This document shows, in pieces, positions 46,117 to 55,886 of a stretch of DNA of 64,000 bases. The stretch comes from Pelistega sp. (GTDB taxonomy: Bacteria > Pseudomonadota > Gammaproteobacteria > Burkholderiales > Burkholderiaceae_B), in contig JAUNUI010000001.1 of NCBI GenBank assembly GCA_030538255.1, forward strand, positions 173,827 to 237,826, read 5' to 3'. Within the stretch, counting starts at the first letter, position 1; every line of letters starts with the position of its first letter. Position numbers and translations under genes: made by a program. Below the pieces are notes generated by a model. That model ran no database searches. It saw only the letters and a list, made by a program, of their open reading frames with translations, and had not been told where the DNA came from.

Positions 46117-47898
46117 TTAAAAAGGCCAGAAAACAGGTATTAAGATGACCGCCAATATCCAGTAGAGAACATTCAGCGGCAGACCAATCTTGATAAAATC
46201 CGTGAAGTGATAGCCCCCTGCGGCATACACCATGGTATTGGTTTGATAGCCGACAGGCGTCATAAAACTCGTGGCCGCTGCAAACATCACGGCAATTAGG
46301 TAGGGGCTGGCATCCACACCGAGCATTTGAGCAGTGGATAGGGCAATTGGGGTCATTAAGACGGCAGTCCCTGCATTACTCATAAATTCGGTGAGAATAC
46401 TCGTCATCAGATACAGCACAGCCAAGACGATAAGTGGTCCAAAGTCACCGACTTGCCCCACGGTATTTCTGACGATAAATTCGGCCGCACCGCTATTGGC
46501 CATGGCTTGGCCCAGCGGTATTAGACCTGCTAATAAAATAATAATGCGCCAATCAATACTGTCATAACTCTCCTCAGCGCTCAGACAACCAGCCATGGTC
46601 ATGGCGGCAGCACCGAGCAAGGCTGTGATGGCAATTGAGGCCCAGCCTAAGGCGGAGACAAGGACAACAGCGACCATGGTGAGCAAGGCGAACCAGGCAC
46701 GCCAATTCTTGCCACTACGTGCTTTACCCTCAGACAGAACGATAAAGTGAGGATCTTGGCGCAAGTTTGACATATCCTCTTGTGGAATCGTCATCAGCAG
46801 AATATCGCCCACACGCAAGGAAATATTGCGCAAACGATCACGGATGATTTTGCCGCGACGCTGCAAACCCCAGACCATGATATTGCGATTCCAGTGACTT
46901 GATAAGACCAAGGTATTGCTGCCTAGCCACTTGGAGTTGGACGTAATCATGACCTCCACCATGCGAATATCACGGCTATTATGCTCCTTGTCATCGGAGT
47001 AATTCACATGGTGATAGACAGAAGAGTGTTGTAAATTAAACTTATCACGTAAGCGCATCAAGTCTTCAGGCTGGCCACGTATTAAGAGAATATCATTCTC
47101 TTTCAAGGCTTGATGGGAGGGCATAGTCAGATGCTGGCCTAGGCGCAAGAGACCCAAGAGATAGACTTTGTAGGTTTGGTTTATTTCAAGATCTGCAGTG
47201 GTTTGGCCTATCAGTGGTGAGTCAGCACTAATCTTCAATTCTGCAACATATTTACCTAAGTCTTGCTGTTCATCAAGTACAGGCGTGCGCTCAGGTAAGA
47301 GCCAAGGACTTAATAACAAAATATAGGCGCAGCCCACGACGAGAAAGATAAGGCCCAGTGAGACAAAGTCAAAGATGCCAAAACCAGGATGCCCTTGTTG
47401 CACAGCGATGGCGTTCACTAAAAGGTTGGTTGAGGTGCCGATAAGCGTCGTGACCCCCGCCATTTGCGAGACGAAGGACAGTGGGATAAGCGCCTTAGAG
47501 GTGGGTAGTTTAATGTTCTTCGCCGCGGCCATCACGATAGGAATAAAGACCGCTACCACCGCTGTATTATTGACGAATGGCGAGATAAGCGCGACCAAAG
47601 CAAACAGTATCAGTAGGAAAGATAGGGGGGATTTCGCCTTGCTTAAAAGCTGAGCAATACCATCCAGTGCGCCGCTATTCTGTAGACCTGCGGCTAAGAC
47701 AAACATGGCAGCGACGGCGACCGTGGCTGAGTTGCTAAAACCGCTCAGAGCCTCTTGCACACTAATGATATCCAACAAAGCTAGTGTGGCAAGTACTAAG
47801 ATAGCGACTGCATCCATGCGGATCTTCTCGCTGATAAAAAGCGCAACCGCAATAATGGAGATGCTGAGTGTGATGGCAATATCCCAAGTCATATGCAT
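46117..47898 (-). CDS. SLC13/DASS-type permease with two TrkA-C domains
   Basis: Inner-membrane anion transporter of 593 residues. Two hydrophobic halves (about 1-195 and 400-593) carry the paired motifs SFVSQMAGVTTLIGTSTNLL and ATSFMTPVGYQTNTMVYAA, which form the cation and substrate site in this family. Between them lie two RCK/TrkA-C domains of about 80 residues each (ELKISADSPLIGQT and VMITSNSKWLGSNT). Such proteins carry sulfate, dicarboxylates or other anions; the ion is not decidable. The first ATG is at 47898 and a second at 47892. Confidence 0.9.
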   Translation of the reverse strand: MHMTWDIAITLSISIIAVALFISEKIRMDAVAILVLATLALLDIISVQEALSGFSNSATVAVAAMFVLAAGLQNSGALDGIAQLLSKAKSPLSFLLILFALVALISPFVNNTAVVAVFIPIVMAAAKNIKLPTSKALIPLSFVSQMAGVTTLIGTSTNLLVNAIAVQQGHPGFGIFDFVSLGLIFLVVGCAYILLLSPWLLPERTPVLDEQQDLGKYVAELKISADSPLIGQTTADLEINQTYKVYLLGLLRLGQHLTMPSHQALKENDILLIRGQPEDLMRLRDKFNLQHSSVYHHVNYSDDKEHNSRDIRMVEVMITSNSKWLGSNTLVLSSHWNRNIMVWGLQRRGKIIRDRLRNISLRVGDILLMTIPQEDMSNLRQDPHFIVLSEGKARSGKNWRAWFALLTMVAVVLVSALGWASIAITALLGAAAMTMAGCLSAEESYDSIDWRIIILLAGLIPLGQAMANSGAAEFIVRNTVGQVGDFGPLIVLAVLYLMTSILTEFMSNAGTAVLMTPIALSTAQMLGVDASPYLIAVMFAAATSFMTPVGYQTNTMVYAAGGYHFTDFIKIGLPLNVLYWILAVILIPVFWPF

Positions 47899-48048
47899 GT
47901 CCTTCTTAATTTTGAGTTACTTAATGGTGGGTTGATTCATCTAATAAATTTATTAGTCTTTATAACTCACCATTAAATTACGTAATTTTGAGACAGTTTC
48001 AGGTAGTATACATATTAAGGAATTTGTAAGTCCAGAACTTTTACATAG

Positions 48049-48115
48049 GATTTATGCTGATTGGCATAAGCTCTTATTGAATCGTATTGAAGATTTATGT
48101 TGATCGGCACAAGCT
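48049..48115. repeat. direct repeat with 43-bp offset
   Basis: GATTTATGCTGATTGGCATA plus AGCT (48049-48072) is repeated as GATTTATGTTGATCGGCACA plus AGCT (48092-48115). Confidence 0.75.
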
Positions 48116-48310
48116 ATTGTTTAATCTTATTGAATGCTTGATTGCTTTATGTTGATAGCATTGTTAAAGCCAAGAATGGTTTCTTGCTAGCTATGTGCTT
48201 AATATGATGTGAAAGAGTGAGAATAGTTAAAGCAGAAGCCAAGCCAGTGAATGAGTGAATGCTGAGGTAGGGCAGAATGAGCGGAGAGGATGAACGGAGA
48301 GAATTCAGAC

Positions 48311-48343
48311 AAAAATAGGGCGCCCCTAAGATACGGGGCGCCC
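48311..48343 (-). terminator. terminator of the indolepyruvate oxidoreductase gene
   Basis: GGGCGCCCC (48318-48326) pairs perfectly with GGGGCGCCC (48335-48343). On the minus strand it is followed by TATTTTTGTC. Confidence 0.85.
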
Positions 48344-48401
48344 GGTTTGCATCTAGGCTTAGTACTTGATGCCGCTTTGCGCTATACCTGAAGCGGCATG
48401 T

Positions 48402-48480
48402 TTGAGTTTAAGCCGCTTTGGCCTGTGCCGGTGCCGGTATCGGCGCCATTGAACTTAAGCCGCTTTGGCCTGTGCGGGTG
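48402..48480. repeat. duplication of the 3' end of the oxidoreductase gene
   Basis: TTAAGCCGCTTTGGCCTGTGC occurs at 48455-48475, spanning the stop and the last codons, and again at 48408-48428; the 32-bp frame around it matches with three differences. Offset 47 bases. Confidence 0.8.
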
Positions 48481-51400
48481 CACAAAACTCAGCAATTAAC
48501 TGCTTCTTGCGTTCCTTGTACTTCTGAATATTGGCTTCTTTCACATGACCAAAGCCACGAATATCATCGGCTAAATTCGCTAATTCCAAGGCTTTATCAT
48601 AATTATCAATACTTAAATAGCTTTTAAATAAGTCCAATAACTCTTGATACTCTTGGATTAAGGCACGCTCTTGGCGACGCTCTTCAGTGCGACCGAATGG
48701 ATCGAGGGCAGTACCGCGCAAACCTTTAAAGCGACTTAATAATTTAAATGCTTTAAATATCCACGGACCATATTCGCGTTTAACGAGGTGTCCTTTACTG
48801 TCTTTTTTACTAAAAGCAGGTGGTGCCATATGCACATGCAGCTGATAATCCTTGCCTGGCTCACCAGCGAAGGTGCGACGTAGGTGTTCAAAGTAGGCGG
48901 GATCAGTATAGAGGCGCGCCACTTCGTACTCGTCTTTATAACTCATGAGCTTAGCGAGGTTCTTCGCCACGGTTTCGGTGAGGCGGCGGCTGCCTTTACC
49001 AGCAACGGCTTCTTCCAATTGACGTAAGGGCACAATAGCCTGCATAAATTGCTCACCATAGGCAGCATTCTGATAGGCCGTTAAGTGGCTAGTTAAGCGC
49101 TTGAGTAAGCCGTCTAAGGTCTCAGGCATCTCTAGTGGTTTGCCTTTTAAAGTATTCAGTTCTAGGGACTCAACACCGTAGTGCGCTAGATAGCGGCCCC
49201 AGTAAAAGGCTTCTAAATTCTTCTCGACGGCTACAGCATTCAGCTCGATGGCTTTTTCAATAACATCAAGCTCAAGAGGCACTTTGCCTTTTTGCCAGGT
49301 ATAGCCTAACAATAAGGGGTTGGCATAGATGCCATCGCCAAGTAAAGTCATGGCATAGCCTGAAGCATCGAAGAAACTGGTGTTATTTGGCCCTAGGACC
49401 GACTCCAAGTCGTACTGTGTAATCACCGTCGGGAAGCGCCATTTTGGATTGCCAATCATCTCTGCGGTTGGGGTTTTGGCGCTATTGACGGCAGCATAGG
49501 TAATGCCACGTTGCGCCTTTGAGGTGATTTCTTTAGAGGCCGCCACAATTGCATCACAGGCAATAATTAAATCAGCCTCACCCGTACCAATGCGAGTGGA
49601 GTAGAGGTCTTCAGGCGTGCGACCAATTTGAATATGACTGATCACTGCGCCGCCTTTTTGGGCAAGGCCTGTGACATCAAGGATATTGACGCCTTTACCT
49701 GCAATATGTGCGGCCATACCTAAAATAGCACCTACAGTCACTACCCCTGTACCGCCAACACCAGGTACGAGGATATTATAGGAGCGCTCATAGGTGGGGA
49801 GTGTCGGTAAGGGAACGGGCTTTTTCTCAAGCTGACCGCTTTGGCTGGCGGGTTTTAAAAGTTCAGCACCCTTGGCACTCACAAAGCTCGGACAGAAGCC
49901 ACGCTGGCAGGAGAAGTCCTTATTACAGGTAGACTGATTAATACGACGCTTTACACCTAAAGGAGTTTCATAGGGCTCAACCGATAAGCAATTCGATTGC
50001 ACACTACAATCACCGCAACCCTCACAAACGGCGGCATTGATAAAGGTGCGCTTAGCAGGGTCTTGTGCTAGGCCACGCTTACGGCGACGGCGCAGTTCGG
50101 TAGCGCACGTCTGTACATAGATAATTGCTGTGGTGCCTTCAATCTCACGCATCATGATTTGCACATCGTCAAGTTCATCACGATGATAAATTTCAGGGCT
50201 GCCGCTAATATTCATGGCTTTAATATTATCGGGCTCATCACTGACAATCACAATCTTGCCGATACCTTCGGCAATGAGTTGATCATGGATTTGCTTTACA
50301 GTTAAAATGCCATCAACAGGCTGACCGCCAGTCATGGCGACAGCATCGTTGTATAAGATCTTATAGGTGATATTGGCCTTAGCCGCAATCGAGGCACGAA
50401 TCGCTAAAATACCTGAGTGGAAGTAAGTCCCATCACCCAGATTGGAGAAAATATGTTTCTCGTCGGTGAAGGCTTTTTGACCAATCCATGCGACACCTTC
50501 ACCACCCATTTGTGAGAAGGTGTCGGTGCTGCGATCCATCCAGGTGGTCATATAGTGGCAACCAATGCCAGCAACAGCGCGTGATCCTTCAGGTACGCGG
50601 GTTGAGGTGTTGTGAGGACAGCCTGAGCAGAACCAAGGTTTGCGTTCGGTAACGACAGAGATACGCTGGGTCTCTTTTTCCTTTTGCTCAAGAATAGCAA
50701 GACGAGCCAGAATGCCTTCACGAATTTCTTCACTTAAGGGATGCTTCAGGAGACGCTTAGCAATCGCACGCGCAATAATCGCGGGGGAGAGATCCGCATT
50801 CGGCGGTAAGAGCCAAGGCCCCCGAGGCACTGACCATTCACCGCCACCATCTTCACGTGAATCGAATTTACCGTAGACATCAGGGCGGACATCATCGCGC
50901 CAGTTATACAGCTCTTCCTTCAGCGCATATTCCATAATTTGGCGCTTCTCTTCAACCACTAAGATTTCATCCAAGCCTGCGGCAAATTCACGCGCGCCTT
51001 GTGCTTCAAGCGGCCAGACACAGCCAACTTTATATAGGCGAATACCAACTTCGGCACACCGCTCATCGTCTAAACCTAAATCAATTAAGGCTTGACGTAC
51101 ATCGAGATAAGCCTTACCTGCGGTCATAATGCCGAAGCGCGCTTGCGGTGAATCAATCACCACCTTATCTAATTTATTCGCACGTACATAGGCAAGTGCG
51201 GCATACCACTTATAGTCATTGAGGCGACGCTCTTGCTCAAGTGGGGTATCAGGCCAGCGAATATTTAAGCCACCTTCAGGGATTTCAAAGTCGGCTGGAA
51301 TGACGGTTTTGACACGATCAGGATTCACCTCAACAGAAGAAGAGGACTCCACCACATCAGTGACGCACTTTAAACTCACCCAAAGCCCAGAGTAACGGCT

Positions 51401-51985
51401 CATCGCCCAGCCATGAATACCGAAGTCGAGATATTCTTGTACATTAGCGGGGTAGAGCACAGGAATCCCTGCCGCTTGTAAATCATGTTCTGATTGATAA
51501 GCAACAGTCGAAGACTTAGCGGCATGGTCATCACCCGCGATCAAGAGCACACCACCGTATTGCGAGGTGCCCGCATTATTCGCATGCTTAAACACGTCCA
51601 TCGAGCGGTCTAGCCCAGGTCCCTTGCCATACCACATGGAGAAGACACCATCACGGTTGGCTTTAGGAAAAAGGTTCAGCTGCTGTGAACCCCAGATGGC
51701 GGTAGCGGCCAAGTCCTCATTAATCCCCGGCTGGAACACAATATCATGGGCATCTAAGTGCTTCTGCGCTTTCCACAAGGCAAGGTCTACATTTCCTAAG
51801 GGCGAGCCACGATAGCCCGAAATAAAGCCTGCAGTATTCAGCCTTGCTGCTTGATCTCTCTGTTTTTGTAAAAGTGGTAGCCGAACCAAGGCTTGTGTCC
51901 CATTCATAAAGACATATTGGTTCAGTGCTGTGTATTTATCGTCCAGCGTGACGTCTTGGGTTTTGGTGTTTAAAGGTGCATTCAT
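48455..51985 (-). CDS. indolepyruvate ferredoxin oxidoreductase, fused form
   Basis: Very large thiamine-diphosphate and iron-sulfur enzyme of 1176 residues that decarboxylates aryl pyruvates from aromatic amino acid transamination to acyl-CoA. The N-terminal pyrimidine-binding part includes GFISGYRGSPLGNVDLALW. ThDP domain: WFCSGCPHNTSTRVPEGSRA near residue 450, then NLGDGTYFHSGILA. A 4Fe-4S cluster motif, CEGCGDCSVQSNCLSVEP, is near 650. The gamma-type domain begins LVPGVGGTGVVTVGAILG. The ATG at 51985 follows GGAGA; the frame extends 24 bases further. It is divergent from a LysR gene. The bifunctional aminotransferase at 4.5 kb could feed it. Confidence 0.93.
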   Translation of the reverse strand: MNAPLNTKTQDVTLDDKYTALNQYVFMNGTQALVRLPLLQKQRDQAARLNTAGFISGYRGSPLGNVDLALWKAQKHLDAHDIVFQPGINEDLAATAIWGSQQLNLFPKANRDGVFSMWYGKGPGLDRSMDVFKHANNAGTSQYGGVLLIAGDDHAAKSSTVAYQSEHDLQAAGIPVLYPANVQEYLDFGIHGWAMSRYSGLWVSLKCVTDVVESSSSVEVNPDRVKTVIPADFEIPEGGLNIRWPDTPLEQERRLNDYKWYAALAYVRANKLDKVVIDSPQARFGIMTAGKAYLDVRQALIDLGLDDERCAEVGIRLYKVGCVWPLEAQGAREFAAGLDEILVVEEKRQIMEYALKEELYNWRDDVRPDVYGKFDSREDGGGEWSVPRGPWLLPPNADLSPAIIARAIAKRLLKHPLSEEIREGILARLAILEQKEKETQRISVVTERKPWFCSGCPHNTSTRVPEGSRAVAGIGCHYMTTWMDRSTDTFSQMGGEGVAWIGQKAFTDEKHIFSNLGDGTYFHSGILAIRASIAAKANITYKILYNDAVAMTGGQPVDGILTVKQIHDQLIAEGIGKIVIVSDEPDNIKAMNISGSPEIYHRDELDDVQIMMREIEGTTAIIYVQTCATELRRRRKRGLAQDPAKRTFINAAVCEGCGDCSVQSNCLSVEPYETPLGVKRRINQSTCNKDFSCQRGFCPSFVSAKGAELLKPASQSGQLEKKPVPLPTLPTYERSYNILVPGVGGTGVVTVGAILGMAAHIAGKGVNILDVTGLAQKGGAVISHIQIGRTPEDLYSTRIGTGEADLIIACDAIVAASKEITSKAQRGITYAAVNSAKTPTAEMIGNPKWRFPTVITQYDLESVLGPNNTSFFDASGYAMTLLGDGIYANPLLLGYTWQKGKVPLELDVIEKAIELNAVAVEKNLEAFYWGRYLAHYGVESLELNTLKGKPLEMPETLDGLLKRLTSHLTAYQNAAYGEQFMQAIVPLRQLEEAVAGKGSRRLTETVAKNLAKLMSYKDEYEVARLYTDPAYFEHLRRTFAGEPGKDYQLHVHMAPPAFSKKDSKGHLVKREYGPWIFKAFKLLSRFKGLRGTALDPFGRTEERRQERALIQEYQELLDLFKSYLSIDNYDKALELANLADDIRGFGHVKEANIQKYKERKKQLIAEFCAPAQAKAA

Positions 51986-52267
51986 CGTTGTCTCCGGTGT
52001 ATGCGTCAAGTTAAGATGACGACCAAGAGCAATTGTGTCGCTCTGGTGTTTTTATTATTGTTTTAGTGTATCCTGTTTTTTAGTTATCTCAAAACAATTA
52101 AATCTATTAGCAGGTATCTGAAAAACTAATATCTAAAATAGGCTAAGCTGTGTCGCTAGAGTAGTGGTGAGTGGGTATCTGATTTACGCTTCATTTGTTA
52201 GGGTTGATGCGGGATAGGGCCGTGGTAAGTAGGTATGTCATAGTAGGTTTGTAATAGGGAAAAGTAA

Positions 52268-53176
52268 ATGTCCAAGAAAGTCACCTTAAAACAAATGCGC
52301 TATTTTGTGAGTGCAGCGCGGCTTGGTCGCTTCTCCATGGCGGCGGCGCATGAGCACGTCTCACAATCAGCGATAACCAATGCTGTCTTAGATTTAGAGG
52401 CGCAGCTCGGTGTCAGTCTATTTGAGCGTCTACAACATGGCGTCAGCCTAAGCGAAGCCGGCAGAGCCTTTTACCGTCATGCCAGCTTTATTTTAGAGTC
52501 GGTGGATGAGGCCATGAACCTGACGACTCAGCAGCCGATTAGTGGCGTAGAAGGGCGATTGCGAGTGGCGGCTTCGTATACCATGCTAGGCTATTTCTTA
52601 CCTGAATTAGTGGCGCGATTTAAGCGTGCTAACCCACGCGTGATTTTTGATTTAATTGATTTGGATTTAGCGCAGATGGAGCAAGCCGTGCAGGCTGATG
52701 AGATTGATATTGGCGTTGGTTTGCTCTCGAATATTAAGAATCGAGCGCAATACCATGAAGAGATTTTACTACGCTCACCGCGACGGCTATGGGTTTCACC
52801 GACCCATCCCTTGGGGCAGATGCATAGTTTAAGCTTAGTGCAAATTGCTCCCTATCCTTATATTATGATCACGATTGATGATACCCCAAGTTTTACCGAG
52901 AAGTTCTGGCAAGCGAGTGGTTTAGAGGCGAATTACGTCTTGCAGACCAGTTCATTAGAGTCGGTGCGTGGTTTTGTTGGCCAAGGCCTGGGTGTGACGA
53001 TTCTATCGGATATGGTGTATCGACCCTGGTCCTTGGATGGGAAAAAAATTAATGCAATACCGCTCGAGGGTGGGGTACCTGATTTAGAGGCAGGCCTGTT
53101 CTGGTCCAAAGAGAGAGACTTAAGCTTGGTGGCCGATGCTTTTCAGCGCTTTATGGTGTATGCCTGTGTGAAGTGA
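52268..53176 (+). CDS. LysR-family transcriptional regulator
   Basis: 302-residue regulator. The N-terminal helix-turn-helix is LKQMRYFVSAARLGRFSMAAAHEHVSQ followed by SAITNAVLDLEAQLGVSLFERL (about residues 6-60). The effector domain follows from about 90 (GRLRVAASYTMLGYFLPELV). It is divergent from the indolepyruvate oxidoreductase gene with a 282-base shared promoter region, the usual place for a LysR regulator of its neighbour. The inducer is unknown. Confidence 0.92.
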   Translation: MSKKVTLKQMRYFVSAARLGRFSMAAAHEHVSQSAITNAVLDLEAQLGVSLFERLQHGVSLSEAGRAFYRHASFILESVDEAMNLTTQQPISGVEGRLRVAASYTMLGYFLPELVARFKRANPRVIFDLIDLDLAQMEQAVQADEIDIGVGLLSNIKNRAQYHEEILLRSPRRLWVSPTHPLGQMHSLSLVQIAPYPYIMITIDDTPSFTEKFWQASGLEANYVLQTSSLESVRGFVGQGLGVTILSDMVYRPWSLDGKKINAIPLEGGVPDLEAGLFWSKERDLSLVADAFQRFMVYACVK

Positions 53177-53343
53177 TTGAGGTCTTCGCTGAGCCTTGAA
53201 TCTTGGCAGTATGGAGGCGCACGCCTATGAGGGTGAGTAAGTCATTAAGAGAGGTTGAATAGTCGCTTATTGTACATAGAGGGTGCGTAGCTTATGCGAT
53301 AATAGGTGGCTTGAGGAGTAGGGTTGCTTAGAGATCAATATCT

Positions 53344-53832
53344 GTGGCTCTAAATCGAATGGATAGCTTTATTTTAAGTGTAAATTTAAGAGTTCAAGGT
53401 ATGTGGTTATTAGTACTCGTATTAACGATAGTGTTATGGCTTATTTTGGATAATGTCTTGGTGGCTGCGATGTTGGCGATTTTTGCCTTGTTTTTGTTCA
53501 CTACTACAAGAGCGCTATGGTTAAGCCGCCGAGAAGGTCAACAGCAAGCGTTAGAGGTGGTAGCAAATAATTTGGCTGCTAATGAAGTCAGCACTCAGAA
53601 GACCAGCGTGCAAATGTCTGGCGTGAGTGATTTAGGTGTGAGTGATTTAAATGCAGGCGAGCTAGATGCTTTAGGTGCGAGTGATTCAAATGCAGGCGAG
53701 CTAGATGCTTTAGGTATTAATAATTCTGAACGCATTAAAACCCAGTCAATTTCTCAACCAGAGAATGAGGCGGGTGAAGTTGATGAGTCGTATTTACGTT
53801 TAATAGATGAACTTAAACCACCCAAGCGTTGA
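53344..53832 (+). CDS. hypothetical membrane protein with a 13-residue repeat
   Basis: Not recognised. The 162 residues start with GTG at 53344 (a start at the ATG 53359 is also possible). Two hydrophobic segments (about residues 20-36 and 38-55) are followed by a basic region RALWLSRREGQQ and then a polar acidic tail with two repeats, SDLNAGELDALGA and SDSNAGELDALGI, preceded by partial copies VSDLGV. The tail ends in LIDELKPPKR. It looks like a small inner-membrane protein with a flexible cytoplasmic tail. The coding repeat is 39 bp long and nearly exact (53641-53679, 53680-53718). Confidence 0.65.
   Translation: MALNRMDSFILSVNLRVQGMWLLVLVLTIVLWLILDNVLVAAMLAIFALFLFTTTRALWLSRREGQQQALEVVANNLAANEVSTQKTSVQMSGVSDLGVSDLNAGELDALGASDSNAGELDALGINNSERIKTQSISQPENEAGEVDESYLRLIDELKPPKR
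53641..53718 (+). repeat. 39-bp in-frame tandem repeat
   Basis: AGTGATTTAAATGCAGGCGA starts the unit at 53641 and AGTGATTCAAATGCAGGCGA starts the next at 53680. The unit encodes SDxNAGELDALGx. Confidence 0.9.
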
Positions 53833-53860
53833 TGCCTAACTGAGCCAATTCTCTTCCCAC

Positions 53861-54613
53861 TTATTCATCGCCAAGTATAAAATCCACGGCTGCCATAGCG
53901 TGAATAGTAGTGCTATCAAAGACGGGCAATGAACAATTCTCTTGCTTGATTAAAAGGCTGATTTCAGTGCATCCAAGAATAATCCCTTGTGCGCCTTGCT
54001 GCGCAAGGCTTTGTATGACGCTTTGGTAATAGTTCTGAGAGGCTTGAGTCACTTGGTTTAGACAGAGTTCATCGAAAATAATACGATGAATTTCGTCTTG
54101 TTCTTCTGCGCTAGGCATTAATAAGTCTACCCCTAAAGACTGCATACGCTCAGCGTAAAAACCATCACTCATCGTGAAGCGCGTCCCCAATAGGCCGATC
54201 AGAGGCTTGTTTTCGGGAGAAAGCGGGTCTTCAGAATCCTTGATTTCATGCTTAACTTCTGACTTAATCTCGCACTTAATTGCCTCCGTCGTGGTGTCTA
54301 CAACGTGTAAGAGGGGAACAGTTGTTGCCGCTGAAATAGCATCGGCGACTTTGTGCATCGTATTCGTTGCTAGGATAAGGCCTTCGGCGCCAGCTTGTTC
54401 TAATTGACGCGCGCTTTGAGCGAGTAATAAGCCTGCTTGTTCCCATTGTGATTGCTTTTGCATCTGTACTATAGTTTCAAAATTGACACTATGCAACAGC
54501 AAATCAGCGCTCGTATTGCCACCCATACGTCGATTAACTTCACGATTAATGATTTGATAATATAGGACGGTGCTTTCTGGACTCATGCCACCAATAATGC
54601 CAAGCTTTCTCAT
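53861..54613 (-). CDS. aspartate/glutamate racemase-family protein
   Basis: Cofactor-independent racemase fold, 250 residues. It opens MRKLGIIGGMSPESTVLYY and contains LILATNTMHKVADAI and GIILGCTEISLLI. In this YgeA/RacX branch the first active-site position is threonine in TNTMH and the second is cysteine in GCTE, matching here; two-cysteine enzymes have C in both. The ATG at 54613 fits the family start; the frame extends 18 bases upstream to a TTG. Substrate may be aspartate, glutamate or homoserine-like amino acids. Confidence 0.85.
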   Translation of the reverse strand: MRKLGIIGGMSPESTVLYYQIINREVNRRMGGNTSADLLLHSVNFETIVQMQKQSQWEQAGLLLAQSARQLEQAGAEGLILATNTMHKVADAISAATTVPLLHVVDTTTEAIKCEIKSEVKHEIKDSEDPLSPENKPLIGLLGTRFTMSDGFYAERMQSLGVDLLMPSAEEQDEIHRIIFDELCLNQVTQASQNYYQSVIQSLAQQGAQGIILGCTEISLLIKQENCSLPVFDSTTIHAMAAVDFILGDE

Positions 54614-54657
54614 ACGAATTTTCTCGATCAATTAAGAATATCTACATAGAGTAACAG

Positions 54658-54703
54658 AAAAGCAAAAAGCCATTAGCTTCAATAAAGAATACTAATGGCT
54701 TTT
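54658..54703 (-). terminator. bamC terminator
   Basis: AAAAGCCATTAG (54665-54676) pairs with CTAATGGCTTTT (54692-54703). On the minus strand TTTTTGCTTTT follows the stem. Confidence 0.85.
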
Positions 54704-54752
54704 ATGCCTTTCGCAAGTAGGCAGGAGATGGTCCTCTTGCCTACAAACTCAA

Positions 54753-55868
54753 TTACAAGCGATCTTGCAATACGGTCAAGATACGACGTGCTGTATCAGA
54801 ACGATCAACATTACCTTGTGCATCTTGCACGCTAATAATCGATTGCTGACCACCACCTTGGCTGACGCGAATGGTGTACGGTACAGGTGTTAGGTTACCC
54901 TTATCACCAAATAAGCGCGAGAAGATGTTAGGACCTTGGCGCTTCTCACCCGTATCCGTATCTAAGTAACGCACAACGAAAGTACCTGAAGCTGCGTCCG
55001 ATTGATCGATGCTAAAACCACTTGAGGCTAGAGCAGCACCAACACGACGGTAGGCATCATCACGCGCAACGTTAAAGCCTAAAGCATTCTCACCATCGAT
55101 AAAGTTAGCGTTATGGCTGACTTGACGAACGACTTCAGGGTTGCGCACTTGCTGTTCTGCTTTAGCTTGTTCAGCACCTAAGAAAATCATTAAGCGAGAT
55201 AGCATCGCCGCGTTAAGACCTTGGTCTTCATTAGCGGGTAGCCATTTGAAGGTAGTGCCATCGCGGTCCATCTGGGTCTCAACCATACGTTCATGGCTGA
55301 TAAAGACTTCAGTCTTACCAGAAACACGCTCTAGACGCGTCGTAAAGCGCTCACGCTCACCGCTATCAGAGACGACATCAATAATTGAGCCAAGCGCACG
55401 ACGTAAGAAGTTACCTGGAATCTTAGAACGGTTCTCGGCCCAGTCGGTTTCAATCACGCCAGCCGCAGGATTATCACGGTTAATCGTGAAGCCTTCATTC
55501 GTCCAGAACGCGATTAAGTCTGGGTAAACCAGCGCTGCGTCACGATCTAGTTGCAACCAACGTACATCACCACTGCGAAGAATCTTCATGCCTGCTTGTT
55601 CAGGTAAGACAGCCGTGCCTTGGTTGGCTTTATTGGCTTGAGCCATGGCTTGGTTATAAGCCGCAGCTGAGGCTACACCATCGTGAGTTGAATATTGTGG
55701 GTTAATTTGTGCTTGAGAAAGATCTGGCGGCAAGGTCAATGGCTGGCCACGGACAGTACTCTTATAGTCAACTTGTTCCGCAGAGACGATATCATCAATC
55801 GCTTGACAGCCTGTCAATGCAATACCCACTGCGGCCACTAATGCGATACGATTTGCTTTAATACGCAT
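54753..55868 (-). CDS. bamC: outer-membrane assembly lipoprotein BamC
   Basis: BamC/NlpB component of the beta-barrel assembly machine, 371 residues. Lipoprotein signal with lipobox LTGC, the cysteine at residue 21, followed by a long flexible stretch (about 22-100; RGQPLTLPPDLSQAQ is the conserved N-terminal segment that contacts BamD). Two helix-grip domains follow, with RWLQLDRDAALVYPDLIAFW and FNVARDDAYRRVGAALASSG. It lies 18 bases downstream of dapA in the same direction, as in many beta- and gamma-proteobacteria. Confidence 0.94.
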   Translation of the reverse strand: MRIKANRIALVAAVGIALTGCQAIDDIVSAEQVDYKSTVRGQPLTLPPDLSQAQINPQYSTHDGVASAAAYNQAMAQANKANQGTAVLPEQAGMKILRSGDVRWLQLDRDAALVYPDLIAFWTNEGFTINRDNPAAGVIETDWAENRSKIPGNFLRRALGSIIDVVSDSGERERFTTRLERVSGKTEVFISHERMVETQMDRDGTTFKWLPANEDQGLNAAMLSRLMIFLGAEQAKAEQQVRNPEVVRQVSHNANFIDGENALGFNVARDDAYRRVGAALASSGFSIDQSDAASGTFVVRYLDTDTGEKRQGPNIFSRLFGDKGNLTPVPYTIRVSQGGGQQSIISVQDAQGNVDRSDTARRILTVLQDRL

Positions 55869-55886
55869 TGAATAAATCCTTAGTAA

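Larger units (their letters stand above)
47899..48454. other. 556-bp intergenic region
   Basis: It holds the terminator at 48311, a direct repeat (GATTTATGCTGATTGGCATA at 48049-48072 and 48092-48115, 43-bp offset) and a copy of the 3' end of the following gene (48402-48433). No gene is supported; the permease promoter lies near its left end. Confidence 0.6.
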
